Part shown: positions 10,864 through 21,645 of the stretch, piece by piece
Position numbering within the stretch: the stretch's first letter is position 1
Layout: every line of letters starts with the position of its first letter
DNA from: Maniola hyperantus
Lineage: Eukaryota > Arthropoda > Insecta > Lepidoptera > Nymphalidae
Direction: 5' to 3'
NCBI RefSeq assembly: GCF_902806685.2
Contig: NC_048538.1
Span: 12,276,001-12,340,000 of the forward strand
Length of the DNA stretch: 64,000 nucleotides
Made by a program: the position numbers and the translations under genes
The notes under the pieces: generated by a model
Databases searched by the model: none
What the model was told of the DNA's origin: nothing
What the model saw: only the letters and a program-made list of their open reading frames with translations

Positions 10864-10968
10864 ACGGAGACCGGTATTAGACATTTCAATACCGGTATTG
10901 AAAAAAGATGAAAAAAGTCCGGCATCCCGATATTAGACAATACCGGTATTCCGGTATTGGAAGCAGAA
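10864..10968. repeat. Cluster of ACCGGTATT motifs
   Basis: ACCGGTATT, AATACCGGTATT, GATATTAGAC, AATACCGGTATT and CCGGTATTGG lie within about 100 bases, several as self-complementary AATACCGGTATT palindromes. Spacing is irregular, so it is not a simple tandem array. Function unknown. Confidence 0.6.
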
Positions 10969-12430
10969 GTAAAGATCCATAAAACACTTACTTAGGTACC
11001 AAAACCAAAACCATGATTTACTTTGGATTTAATTCTTGGCTATCTGTCAGCTGTATATATGAAGGTAGGTATAGGATACTGAGCTTAATTTCGAATATTG
11101 CCTGAAGTGTGCAGTAATTTTCAAAAATGGCAACCCAAAAGTCCTTCAAGGGATTTGTCGCTCAGCCTGCTGTTTGACGCCGCCGGGAGTCTACTCCGTT
11201 ACGGCCCTGCTAAGTGCTAAGTGCTAACAAACAAGTCACGACCAAGGTTGAAAGGAAAGCAATAATTACATTCTTGGATTTGGAATAAAATTGGTCACCA
11301 CAGGTGGTATTTAGCAATCTACTCTTTAATGCTATGTATAGTTACCCTTTTTGTATCCGTGATTCCTTGTTTTTAGCCCCACGCAAAAAGAGTTACCTGC
11401 TTATAAGTTTAACGTGTATTATATATGCGTGTTTTTGTATCTGAGACCTATTCCACTTTTTAATACGCCGTACTCACAACCTTGAATCGGAAGCTGGAAG
11501 AAATCTTTGTTTAGAGATAAGCATTTCCAATTTCTGCTATATGTAGGTACCTATAGTTACATTTCAAGTAGACAATTTCGGTACATGTTAAATAAAAATA
11601 AATAAATAAAAATATCTGTGTGTCTGGCTGTGGCATTGTAGCTCCATATTTGGTGACACTACTTAGGTATATTATTTTATTTTCTAGACCAGCGTTTACT
11701 TTTTTTTTTGAATCTGTCTTATCGAGACCCAATAATTGAATAAGAAGTAGTGAACATTTCAAAGCGGCTGGACTTTCTTCAAAAGTAATTTAGTAGTACT
11801 GTTTCGATACGTGGTCGGTTCGCATTGAGACACGTTTATGGGCCATAAAGTAATTTTAATCGACCATTAGTATGCGGCGGGCGGTCGTCAATTAGGCGAG
11901 TGTCGATATCTCGGCTAGTGCACGCCGTACAAGGATTGGGTTTTTGTTGAACTTCAGAGTGTAAACTACTGGGTTTTGCCTCTCTTTCTCGACTTCTCGA
12001 CTTGCAAAGAAAGGCTTTAGGTGCACCGTGCAGGGTTACGTGTAAGGCTTCGGCAAATAGTTTAAGACTGACTGTCGGCTAGCTGACTCTGAGTGTAATG
12101 CAAACCCCTGCGGACAAAATAGAATACTTATAATAAAGAAGCCGATTGAATGAGAAGCGAAACGCAGCTAATTCCGTACCTACCTAATCTTTTATGAACG
12201 TGTTCTTCTCTGTAAGCTTGTATGTATACATTGTTGGACATGGCCACCTCATGTGGACAGAATGACGTGCCGTCCCGGTGTTGGACAGGCCTCCTCCAAG
12301 TTTTCCCCGCGAAGCTTGAGGATGGCGGTGATGTAGCGATGTGGTCCTTCAGACACGCCATGCTCTTCTTCATTTCGACCTGGATATTGAATTATAAACT
12401 TCGACACTTACGGACACCTTGTATAAAAAG
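10969..12430. other. No recognised gene; one GC-rich segment
   Basis: Mostly unique AT-rich DNA. The segment 12210-12370 is GC-rich and open on both strands (81 codons minus at 12128-12373, 70 codons plus at 12222-12434) and abuts the LINE fragment at 12431, so it is probably transposon debris; I cannot name the family. Confidence 0.35.
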
Positions 12431-12600
12431 TTAGAAGCTTTTGAAATGTGGGTATAGAGAAGAATATTGAGAATCTCTTGGGTACAACGTGTCAAAAATG
12501 CAACTGTATTACAAAGGCTAAGCAAAGATCTTGAAATCCTGAAGACCATAAAAGTACGGAAGTTGGAGTACTTCGGCCACATTATGAGAAATAGCAATAA
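12431..12600 (+). pseudogene. RTE-type LINE reverse-transcriptase C-terminal fragment
   Basis: The frame starting at 12431 reads LEAFEMWV, then a TAG stop, then RRILRISWVQRV, VLQRLSKDLEILKTIK and RKLEYFGHIMRN. This is the conserved region after the polymerase domain in insect RTE-like LINE proteins, where the family usually has a tyrosine codon at the stop. The same region, in another decayed copy, lies on the minus strand at 29528-29965. Both ends are truncated. Confidence 0.8.
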
Positions 12601-13299
12601 TTTAACGCAAGCTTGGTGATGTTGTCGGACAAACGGGACGGTTGTCTTGATACTACACGTACCTACCTACAGAGTAGATACATAATATTACATACCTATT
12701 CGTATTTGCGCGATGCGCGTGCGTTGCCCGAAAAAACGTGCGCACCCGTCCTGATCCGACCAGTTTGGCGTTCGCAGAAGCGCTCGGCGAAAAAAGCACT
12801 TGCCATTTAGCGGGAATGTCGTCAAGGATTTCAACTCAACGGGCGTATTTTGCTGAAACTGACATTTAAAAAATAGCTTTATTATGGTTGTACGTACCTA
12901 TACTTAATAGGTTTAATTGCTAAAACAAGTCTTTGACGACTTTTATTAAACGCATTAATCAATAATTTAATTCGAAAGTGTGAACAAGGTAATAAATATT
13001 ATGGCTGAGAAGGAATAGCGGATCCTTGTTCTGTTCTAGTTTATTAATAAGATAGAAAAGGTTAGAATTTTTTTAAATAAAACAAACTTGGTGCTATATG
13101 GTCAAGCATAAGACTGCTTGTCAACTGGTGCGAAGAAGAGAGGAGTGCAAATATTAACCAATAGAATTGAATAAAACTCCCTCTCCACTTCAGTGGACAA
13201 AGAATTGCGGACTAATTATTTAAGAATCTGTGGATTCAGGATCCTTTCGAGACCTTGTGAAATGTAGTAAATTGATAGGTACCTACCTCAACACCTACC
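12601..13299. other. No recognised feature
   Basis: Unique AT-rich DNA with short TACCTACC runs and a GC-rich patch at 12715-12800 (GCGCGATGCGCGTGCG). No convincing coding sequence. Confidence 0.4.
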
Positions 13300-13366
13300 T
13301 TTTTAAATCTGGTTGCAAAAGTGACCCAAATAATTACAGGCCAATTTCAATTTTGCCAACACTGAT
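13300..13366 (+). pseudogene. Fragment of a LINE reverse-transcriptase domain (motif NYRPISILPTL)
   Basis: One frame reads KSGCKSDPNNYRPISILPTL. NYRPISLL-type sequence is a hallmark of the start of the non-LTR reverse-transcriptase domain, usually preceded by K..D...YRP. The fragment stops abruptly at 13366 where it meets a GACCTGGTGGCAAGTGATGATGG repeat scrap and an oppositely oriented LINE piece, so it marks a rearranged junction. Confidence 0.75.
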
Positions 13367-13890
13367 CAGACCTGGTGGCAAGTGATGATGGAGCGCGCTT
13401 GCCAAATCTTCGCGGTTCGAATTAGAAAGAAGGCAAATCGCTTCGCACGTATCTATCCGTATGGAATTTCGACTGCGTACGGGTGCAGACATTGGCAATG
13501 CCTTGCGGTACGACCGTAGAAATGTGAAGGAGGAACCAGTTCGAAAAGTTCTTCGGCACACTCTCCGAAACATATCCTGTAAAATGCCGATAGACAGGCA
13601 AATTTTGGCCTATATATTCCAAACTTTGAAGTTTAAAATTGACCAGCGCTTTGTCACCAATGAGTCTTCTAGCGGGACGGTCCACCGAAACCAATGCATC
13701 AAGCTGATACTTGGCAGAGCCATCCCATAAATGGCTGCAGAACTCCATGCACGATCGAACTTGTGCTTGGTATAGGGTAAGAAGCTGATCCGGCGTGAAG
13801 TACCGTTTGACTTTGTTGAGGATGCCAAGTTCTTGCCAGCAGTTTTTGCTTTGCATTCGATGCACTGTCCAAAGTTGAGATTGGACGATA
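13367..13890 (-). pseudogene. Jockey-like LINE reverse-transcriptase C-terminal fragment
   Basis: The minus-strand frame 13865-13422 encodes WQELGILNKVKRYFTPDQLL, TLYQAQVRSCMEFCSHLWDG and LDALVSVDRPARRLIGD, followed by LQSLEYI and FYRHFTGY-like sequence. These are the usual blocks after the catalytic domain in Jockey-type LINE proteins. A frameshift near 13570 moves the end into the next frame (RSYRKALPMSAP region). Catalytic motifs are absent, so it is a 5'-truncated, inactive relic. Confidence 0.8.
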
Positions 13891-14185
13891 TGTTGATTCC
13901 TAGAAGCTCGACACTATCGGTTAAAAAATACTTGTCTTGTTTACCTACTTAAGTAGAGCTCTTGATGAGAGTACGTAATCATGCAATGATTGATGGATGT
14001 ATGATTAGTAATCACTGATCGGCCCAAGCAAAAAGTTGAATGAAAAGTTTTTCATCATTATTACTCTATCTAGTAGAGATAACCGGTACATTTTTCTTTC
14101 TGAGAGAGACATTATTGAGTACCTATCTTATGCAGTTTTTATTGTAGTCCTATAAAATAATAAAAAAAAATTACAAAAAAAATAA
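13891..14185. other. Unassigned AT-rich DNA
   Basis: Nothing recognised. Confidence 0.4.
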
Positions 14186-14492
14186 AACCGACTTCGATAC
14201 ACAAACACTAAAAATTGAAAAATAATTTAATTTATTACCGAATATAATAAGTATACAAGAGTTAATATAGTTCCATAATAATACTTTTTGGTGCCGGTGC
14301 CAATTATTGAGCTTTAGCTGCGGGAATCGTCTAGACTTCATATTTTTATGAGACTCCACCATGGCACCTCATTGGCAACGACCCCAAAAAATATTATTAT
14401 GGAACTATATTAACTCTTGTATACATATTATATTCGGAAATAAATTAAATTATTTTTCAATTTTTAGTGTTTGTGTAGGATCGAAGTCGGTT
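14186..14492. mobile_element. Foldback MITE with ~100-bp arms
   Basis: The left arm 14186-14285 (AACCGACTTCGATACACAAA...) pairs with 14391-14492 (...TTTGTGTAGGATCGAAGTCGGTT) with only a few mismatches, separated by a 105-base loop with GGTGCCGGTGCC and TCCACCATGGCACC. Nearly identical arms imply a fairly recent inverted duplication or gene conversion. Confidence 0.8.
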
Positions 14493-14833
14493 TTTTTTGT
14501 TTGCAAAAAAATTTTATTTCACAATTTTTAGTGGCCCCATGGAATTATGCTATGACTGGTTAAAAATCTACTGTTTACTAAGCTATTACACTGATCCCGA
14601 GCAATTTACTCTTATCCGTTGAGGAGTTCCAGTATCTATCTTCGAAGATGTTCATCAGATCTTCACCAAATTTAAATGGGACCAACTTTGAAGTATACCC
14701 TTTCTAACAAAAAAAGAATTTTCAAAATCGGTCCAGGCGTCTTCGAGTAATCGGGGAACATACATAAAAAATAAAAAAAATAAAAAAGATTCCGACGAAT
14801 TGAGAACCTCCTCCTTTTTTTGAAGTCGGTTAA
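14186..14833 (-). mobile_element. Composite repeat bounded by AACCGACTTC inverted ends
   Basis: The right end reads GAGGAGG-complement then TTTGAAGTCGGTT (14824-14833) and the left end AACCGACTTCG (14186). The right half (14500-14830) is the common lepidopteran repeat that on the minus strand runs AACCGACTTC, AAAGGAGGAGGTTCTCAATTC, CCGATTACTCGAAGACGCC, TGGACCGATTTTG. The left half is a separate long hairpin (14186-14492). No coding capacity is seen. Confidence 0.6.
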
Positions 14834-15006
14834 AAAGTTAGTTTAGTCCCAAACTAAAAACGAACGCAAAACCGTGTTTCTACCTACGTAACACACTTTT
14901 TAAGAAACATCAGTTTTTCAAAATTCCTATGTTTTTGGGTATAGCACCAAAACTAAGTAGGTAAGTGTAGTAGGTACTTAGGTATACCTACTCATATTTT
15001 AGGGGT
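14834..15006. other. Unassigned AT-rich spacer
   Basis: Contains TAGGTAAG/TACCTAC runs only. Confidence 0.4.
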
Positions 15007-15137
15007 AGGGCGTTTGTGCACTCATCCGTGATTTGACGGATCGGTAAAAAAATACGAATCGAAATACGTATTTGTATGACAGCCACTTCGAAAAATCATG
15101 GATACGAACCGAATACGGATGAGTGCACAGACGCCCT
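15007..15137. mobile_element. Hairpin MITE, family E (copy 1 of 2)
   Basis: AGGGCGTTTGTGCACTCATC at the left end pairs with GATGAGTGCACAGACGCCCT at the right. Inside are AATACGAATCG and CGAACCGAATACGGAT in inverted relation. A diverged copy lies at 50011-50160 on the other strand. No coding capacity. Confidence 0.8.
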
Positions 15138-15246
15138 TAGATGCTTTTTAGCAAAAAGACACCAGATAATGATATTCCTACTTACAGATTGGACTTTTTG
15201 TCATGTGTCTATACTCTATAGCTTTATAGCGATAATAGGTACCTAC

Positions 15247-15474
15247 TTAGATGATGCCAGAGACTTCGTCCGCGTGGATTTAGGTTTATTAAAAATACCG
15301 TGAGAACTCTTTAGTTTTCTGGGATAAAAAGTACCTAGCCTATGTCCTTCCCTGGATGTAAGCTAACTCTGTACCTGTACTGATGTAAACTTCATCAAAA
15401 TCGGTTAATCTGTTGGGCTGTGAAAAGTTAGCAGACAGACAGACACATTTTCGCATTTAATATATTAGTATGGA
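15247..15474 (-). mobile_element. Helitron-like element, subfamily B
   Basis: On the minus strand it starts TCCATACTAATATATTAAATGCGAAAATG, runs through a GTCTGTCTGTCTGC stretch and ends CCACGCGGACGAAGTCTCTGGCATCATCTAA. CTAA fits the Helitron CTRR rule. Order and landmarks match the copies at 53937, 57596 and 60405. Confidence 0.7.
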
Positions 15475-17904
15475 TATGGACAAATGGCATTTGTTCCCAT
15501 GCCGACGCGACGATTAGCGAGAAACAAATTGAGTTAAAAACTAGAAACGAGTGGGCGAGCAACGTAGTAAGCGAGTGTGTAGTGATAGTTTTGTAGCTGG
15601 GCTATGAGCGAGTGCGCGAGTGCGGCGAGCAAACTCGCACCGATCGTTCGGTTAGGTGGCCAATATATAGGTACCTATAGGTAGACGTAGGTGTACATTT
15701 ATTTTAATCCTTTCACAGACTGCGCGAATGGTTTGACCGCCAACAGAGCGCCTCCGCGGGAGTTTTCTCCTTTAAGTAAAAGATAAGAAAGAAAGAAAGA
15801 AAGAAGAAATACTAAATACTCTTGTTACTGTAACAAATTAGTGGAGAAAGAGGTCTGTATATGCACAGTCAGTGATCAACTACCTCTTTTCCTGTAACGG
15901 GATCATAGATAGAATGTACCTACGTTACTAGAGCGAGAAAATAGTCCATAGCGTCGCTTCCTCGTCAGCGCAAGTGGTAGGACAAGGCCCTAAGGTGGCC
16001 TAAGATATGATAACCATAAGATTCCAGCTCATAAACGACTAGCGTGTCTCTTTTATGGCGCAACCAACATATGGCGCTAATGGCCATATAACTTAGCGCA
16101 GAATGTTGTTAATTGCTTTAATATTATCCACCACAGTTATTATATTCTTACACTCTTATATTTTCATGCTCTGTAATTAGCTACCGGTTTTATTAATTCA
16201 TTAGTCATTACGTAACTTAGTAGGTAGGTACTAGCTTTTATCCTTATTTGATTTCACATGTTTTTTTAACACGAACATTATGTTTGTTATTAATGTTACT
16301 ACGCGCTACGGCTAAAAGTAAAAGGTTTCTGGTTATAGGTATTTAGTATTTACCTGCTTAAGTTTTAGCTGGCTACACCTATTTATTCACAGCAAATAGA
16401 TTTGACCACGGTCACTGGAAGGAGACCTGGTCGACCGACCGACATCTTGGGGAGGTCATATTTTGAAGTAGACTTTAAAAGAGTGACTTAAAAGACTCTC
16501 GTGTATCCATCCATTTTATGGCAGTAGGTACCGAAAGACAGGAGGGCATGAAAAACAATTGTTGCAGCTCTAAGTTCGCCGAGGATTCCATCATATTCAA
16601 ATTTGTACCTAACTATAGTACCTAAATGATATAAAAATAGCTCTCTTTAGCCTTTAAAAATGTGTTTTATTGTCTACGCTGCTACAGTTTAAAGGCAAAA
16701 TAAAGTAGGTAAGTATATTTTTTACAAAATCCACTACTTAAGTAGGTACGTAGATTGCAGTTACCCCAAACGAGTTGACCATTACCCCAGAAAAGTCGCC
16801 CGACAAATAATCTGATAATAATATACCGTGAAATATAAACATCCTTTTAAATTTTAACGTAAGTGTTTCGGACGAGTGATTTAATTCATTTTACGGTAGT
16901 CGCCATATTCGGAATCGAATGTCAGCGCACATAAGCGGTCGCGATTAAAATCATTAACACACAATTTATGCTCGTACCTTACTTTTCTTGGCTTTATAGG
17001 AAAACTAATTAATGCCTTTTTTATCTGGACATAGATAAGCGTGTTTGGAGTGAGGTTTATGGTGTTACTTCCAGTTTTCGCAGTTAGCAATCCTTTTACA
17101 GTTTAGCGTTTGGAGAAGGACTGTAAATGGTGTTCTTTATTGGAACTATTTTAATGAATAATTATTTTGTTTAAACTCCATCTATTGATTTGCATAAGGT
17201 TCGTTTCATAATGATTTCAGAAAAGGTTTCCTTGAAGTATATTTTAGGCATTCAGTTCTTGTTTTGCCAAAACACGAATTTTAAATTGGTGTACCTACCT
17301 AGTTACATATTTTAGATCTACTTATGTACGTACTTATATTATTTTTTTGTGTAGGTATAGGTACCTACCTACCTACCTATACCAATGCCTACTATTAGTT
17401 TACTATTAGTTGTAAGTAAATTAACAAAAACAAATTGTTTTGTTGCATTGATTTTGATTTCGTTGCTAATGAAATGAAATTATATTTTACGGATTTTTAA
17501 ATATGAATGTACTTCAGTTTTCCTTAGTTCACTGGAAGATATATAAATCACAGAAACCTCCTCAGAGAAATGCATAAGCGATACGATTTGACCTTCCTTG
17601 ATTTGATTTGCTTTAGAGCTTCTGGACTCAGGACTGTGGTTAAGTATCACTCGTAGGACGTAGCTGCATGATTTCCTTGTCAATACCAGGTAACAAGGTC
17701 ATTATTGGTACACCTGTCACGCTAAAGTACCTATAGGTACCTACACCTAAGTTAATTTTTACCTACCTCACTCCTTTTCGACAAATCAATTTGAACCCTT
17801 ACCTACATTTCGTGATAATAGGTACAGGATCTTAAATAATTACGAGTGTGTGGTCTGAATTGATTTATTATTTTGCTCAAGATTGTACGGTATATATTTT
17901 ATTA
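15475..17904. other. Largely single-copy DNA
   Basis: No supported gene. There is a purine microsatellite (GAAA-type) at 15785-15810, a repetitive GCGAGTGCGCGAG patch at 15545-15640, and open frames of 69 and 67 codons (16881-17090 and 17480-17683, minus) with no recognisable motifs. Confidence 0.4.
15785..15810. repeat. (AAAG)n microsatellite
   Basis: About five uninterrupted AAAG units. Confidence 0.8.
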
Positions 17905-17909
17905 TATAT

Positions 17910-18030
17910 AATATCCGTCCCGGCTGTACTCACGTGTTTAGTCGACGTTAGCCCGACTAGTTTCGAACCCATCCGGGGTCCTTTTTCAAGGGAGTCAGTT
18001 CGCGCACGCGTCGCGATTGTGATATATTTT
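17910..18030. repeat. Probable dispersed lepidopteran repeat
   Basis: The GC-rich block CCCGGCTGTACTCACGTG, GTCGACGTTAGCCCGACTAG, TTTCGAACCCATCCGGGGTC and GTTCGCGCACGCGTCGCG stands out from its AT-rich flanks. It resembles a repeat I recall from lepidopteran genomes, but there is only this copy here. The GTTTCGAACCC resembles a pol III B box; there is no tRNA fold around it. Confidence 0.35.
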
Positions 18031-18204
18031 ATTATAACTACCTAAAGGTTTTTTAAAGGTCTCTAAGTTTATTTAAAAATCTTGCGGTAGGCAATGGAAA
18101 TCAGTTGCCCCCTGGCCTGATACATAATACAATAGCCGCCGACGTTGCGCAGGTATGTCATTCGTAGGGCTGCCACATCGATGTGCCCATTCAAGATATT
18201 TTTT

Positions 18205-18678
18205 AAGGGTTCCGTACCTCAAAAGGAAATACGGAACCCTTATAGGATCACTTTGTTGTCTGTCTGTGTGTCTGTCTATCTGTCTGTCGGTCTGTCAAGA
18301 AACCTATAGGGTGCTTCCCGTTGACCTAGAATCATGAAATTTCGCAGGAAGGTAGGTCTTATAGCAGACATGTGGGGAAAAATCTAAAAACCGTGAATTT
18401 ATAGTTACATCACAAGAAAAATTAAAATGTGTTTATGAACAAATAATTAGTAGGTAGGATCTCCTATTTTCAACTTTCAAAGTAAGATAACTATACCTAC
18501 CTACCAAGTGGGGTATCATAGGTAAGGGCTATGGGGCCTTTACATTCTAAAACAGTTTTTATTTATTTTTATGCATACCTAATAGTTTTCGATTTATCGT
18601 GCAAAATGTCGAAAAAATACGACTGTAGTTTACGATACCCTCGATGCGCGAGTCTGACTCGCACTGGCCGGTTTTTTT
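18205..18678 (-). repeat. MINE-like microsatellite-bearing repeat, near full length
   Basis: Low end GGGTTCCGTACCTCAAAAGG followed directly by its inverted partner GGAAATACGGAACCC, then a GTCT run (18256-18297), TAGGGTGCTTCCCGTTGACC, AGAATCATGAAATTTCGCAGG, CTTATAGCAGAC, ACCGTGAATTT, GTGCAAAATGTCG, and high end GCGAGTCTGACTCGCACTGGCCGG. The order is shared with 25998-26315 read in the opposite direction. No protein is encoded. Confidence 0.75.
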
Positions 18679-18994
18679 CTTTCTTTAATTTGTGAATCTC
18701 CTCTTACTCTTCTGTGAATTGTTCTCTATGTCCTAGCTGAAACCAGCTACAATGTAGTAAGCTGCAATCTACCTTTTATGGTCATAATTTTATTACATTT
18801 TAATAGCCCTATTCAAATGTTCTTCTTCGCGTCGCGTCTGTAATTTTATGGCGTTGTCTTGTAAATAATATAATAAAACCTTGTGTTCTCACGTTTACTG
18901 TCATTATTATACATTTATATTTTATGTCTTCGCCGATACTTACTATTGATAAATAGCAAAAACTTACCTATTAACGTGAATATACGGTGCTTTT

Positions 18995-19540
18995 TAGGGT
19001 TCGTCCGTCCGTCCGTCCGTCCGTCCTCGGTTAATCTCAGAGACTATTAGTGCTAGAAATCTGTAATTTGGCATGGGTATAAATAAATATTAATCACGCC
19101 GACAAAGTGGTGAAAAAAAAATTCATAAATATTTTTTTACGGTGGCTCCCCTACATGTAAAGTGGGGATGAATTTTTTTTTCTCGTCTACCCCATAGTGT
19201 GAGGTATCGTTGAATAGGTCTTTTAAAATTACTGTGGGTGTGGAAACATCATTTTTCGATTTCTAGATCCGTTTGTAAAATATGATGTTTTAAAGTGCTA
19301 ATTTTTATTAGAGTCAAGTGCCCCCCCCCCCCCCCCCCTCTATCAGCCAAATGGTAGTAGGTATATAGAAACGTGAAAAAGCACAGCAGTAGTACCTACC
19401 TACACATAATCAATTTTAAAGTAAAACTAAGTATCATGGCTAAGTAGGGTTCACAGGTTAAGGAGTTATATCTGTTTTTCGAGGATTGTGACTACGGAAC
19501 CCTACAATGCGCGTGGCCCGCCACGCACTTGGCCGGTTTT
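18995..19540 (-). repeat. MINE-like repeat, second subfamily, with GTCC run and poly-C tract
   Basis: Low end TTAGGGTTCGTCCGTCCGTC (five or six GTCC units), then TCTCAGAGACTATTAGTGC, CTACCCCATAGTGTGAGGTATCG, an uninterrupted 18-C run at 19321-19338, GACTACGGAACCCTAC and high end GCGCGTGGCCCGCC, CACTTGGCCGGTTTT. It shares the GGCCGG end and GGAACCC inverted motif with the copy at 20781-21431. Confidence 0.65.
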
Positions 19541-19565
19541 ATTCACTGTGAAAAGAAGACAAACC

Positions 19566-19608
19566 GCCTCGTACCCCGATTGACATCTTAACCTGTCGCG
19601 TACTATAA
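19566..19608. repeat. Right-end fragment of GC-rich MITE, family G
   Basis: CCGCCTCGTACCCCGATTGACATC then TTAACCTGTCGCGTACTA matches the right end of the copies at 34819-34992 and 52501-52652. Confidence 0.6.
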
Positions 19609-19796
19609 CTAAATACATACCTACCTGTACCTACCTATACATATACAGGACCACCCGCAGTTAACTTAGTCGGGACGTCGAAGTGACGAGGCACATTTTA
19701 CTAGTTGCCTACTGCGGGCATCAGCTTACTCGTATGACGTCATAATTATTTTACACGTTATACTTTACTAATGGCTAAGAAGTTTTACGCCTAGGT

Positions 19797-19925
19797 TTAG
19801 TCCGAGACAGGTCGAGATGGCAATCGAGGGGGTAACGCCCCGCACGTCCGCACAGCCCCCACGCTAACCCGGTGCGGGATAGCGTGGATGACGTGCGGGG
19901 CGTCCCCCCGCTTCATACCTACCCA
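19797..19925. mobile_element. GC-rich hairpin MITE, family G
   Basis: Left end TAGTCCGAGACAGGTCGAGATGGCAATCG, then CCCCGCACGTCCGCACAGCCCC, CGCTAACCCGGTGCGGG, GACGTGCGGGGCGTCCCCCCGC. The inner halves CCCCGCACGTC and GACGTGCGGGG are perfect inverted partners. The right end stops short of the terminal CCTGTCGCGGACTA. Confidence 0.7.
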
Positions 19926-20714
19926 AAGGCATTCCGAACCAGTGGTACATGCATCTGACGATTCAAAAATACTTGTAAAAGTTTACCTAATTGAATAAAA
20001 AATATATTTTTTTTTTACGTATAAGACTCCATGGCCCCAGGGTCTCCACGGCAAACGGAACAAAAATGTAATACTCGATAAGAGAATAGGTACCTACCTA
20101 CTTGCGCTGCTTGCCGTTTTCAGCCGTTTCTGCTGCGGCTCCCGGTCTTGATCCTGTCTCCCTGATAAAACACTTACTTAACTTTCCACGGGTTTTTAAG
20201 AAAAGTAAATTAATGCGAAAGTAGTTGCGATCATCAGCCAATGTTAGTAGATACCAAATACCTATTTAGTATTTATCCACCATCCAAATTGGGGCAAATA
20301 CGTGCACGGGTATCGAAGGTAAATTAAAGTAAACTAAAGTAAGTAACTTATCAAAAAAATTTGTTCACTTTTCATTTTAATAAAATAATTTCAATTTAGA
20401 TCAAAATAAGTACATTGTAGGTATAGACTATAGTTATCTCTAATGAAGGAATTTAGTAGTCGTTGAGTCATTGAGTGATAAAATGCTTGAAAACATAGCA
20501 TTATCTCCGAAGATAAAGAGAATTATTGCGTTCGGTAATTACCTACCAAGTAAATTACCACGGACTGCATATTAAGATAAAAGGAAAGTAATAATGAAAG
20601 AACAACATGTAAGAAATAAAAGTTTTTAATAAAGACCTATAAGCACAGAATATAATTAGGTACCTACTACCTACGTATATCTAGATACTGATAGGTCTAT
20701 AGTACTTATATTTA

Positions 20715-21431
20715 AATGTAGGTATTGCCAACGATAAAAACTTGAACGGTGACTAAATAGCTCCTTGTAACTAAATAAAAAAAAACCGGCTAAGTACGAA
20801 TCTGACTCGCGCACTGAGGGTTCCGTAGTACAATCGTATTTTATCGACATTTTGCACGATAAATCAAAAACTGCTTACTAGATCTCGTTTAAACCAATTT
20901 TCGGTGGAAGTTTGCATGGTAAACATCATACTTACCTATATTTTTTTTAGTTTTATCATTCTCTTATTTTAGAAGTTACGGGGGGGGGACACACACACAT
21001 TTTACCACTTTGGAAGTGTCTCTCGCGTATACCTACCTACTATTCAGTTTAGAAAAAAATATATTAGAAACCTTAATATCATTTTTGAAGACCTATCCAT
21101 AGATACCCCCACACGTATAGGTTTGATGAAAAATTTTTTTTTGAGTTTCAGTTCCAATCCAAGTATGGGGAAGCCCAAAATTTATTGTTTTTTTTGCTAT
21201 TTTTGTGTAAAAATCTTAATGCGGTTCACAGAATACTAGTAGATGTATTCTGTTATATTATTGTATATTATTGTAGTATGTATTTACCAACTTTCAACAG
21301 TATAGCTCTAACTAACTTACAGTTTCGAAAAAAAATTGACTGTGACATACGGACGGACAGACAGACGGACAGACAGACATGACGAATCTATAAGGGTTCC
21401 GTTTTTTGCCATTCGGCTACGGAACCCTAAA
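20715..21431 (+). repeat. MINE-like repeat with 5' extension, member of a duplicated pair
   Basis: Core from about 20781: ACCGGCTAAGTACGAATC, GCGCACTGAGGGTTCCGTAG, GCACGATAAATC, TTCGGTGGAAGTTTGCATGG, TTACCACTTTGGAAGTGTC, ATGCGGTTCACAGAATAC, an ACAGACGG run, TATAAGGGTTCCG and ATTCGGCTACGGAACCCTAAAAA. It is the same subfamily as 26422-27069, and the shared sequence also includes the preceding TAGGTATTGCCAACG, AAACTTGAACGGTGAC, TAGCTCCTTGTAACTAA. Open frames here are products of the microsatellite. Confidence 0.75.
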
Positions 21432-21509
21432 AACTAGAAGTGTTTTAATTTTTTTGCGACCAATAAATTAAATTGGCAGCCAAAGTTAGGCTTCATAAAA
21501 ATATAGACA

Positions 21510-21645
21510 CGGCGAAATGCGCTGCGGTGCGGTGCGGTACCCACGCGTCATACGCACGCGGGTGACGTGTGGGCTTTGTGCGGGTGTGCGAGGCGTCCCC
21601 CCGCCTCATACCCCGATTACCAACTTAACCTGTCGCGAACTAAGT
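21510..21645. mobile_element. GC-rich hairpin MITE, family G, left end lost
   Basis: Repeated GCGGTGCG, CGCACGCGGGTGACGTGTGGG, TGCGAGGCGTCCCCCCGCCTC, ATACCCCGATTACCAAC and terminal AACCTGTCGCGAACTAAG. The left TIR is absent. Confidence 0.65.

Noticed and set aside
13461..13730. Plus-strand open frame
   Set aside because: It is the antisense shadow of the Jockey-like fragment.
17950..17980. tRNA-like B box GTTTCGAACCC
   Set aside because: No A box at the right distance and no cloverleaf pairing.
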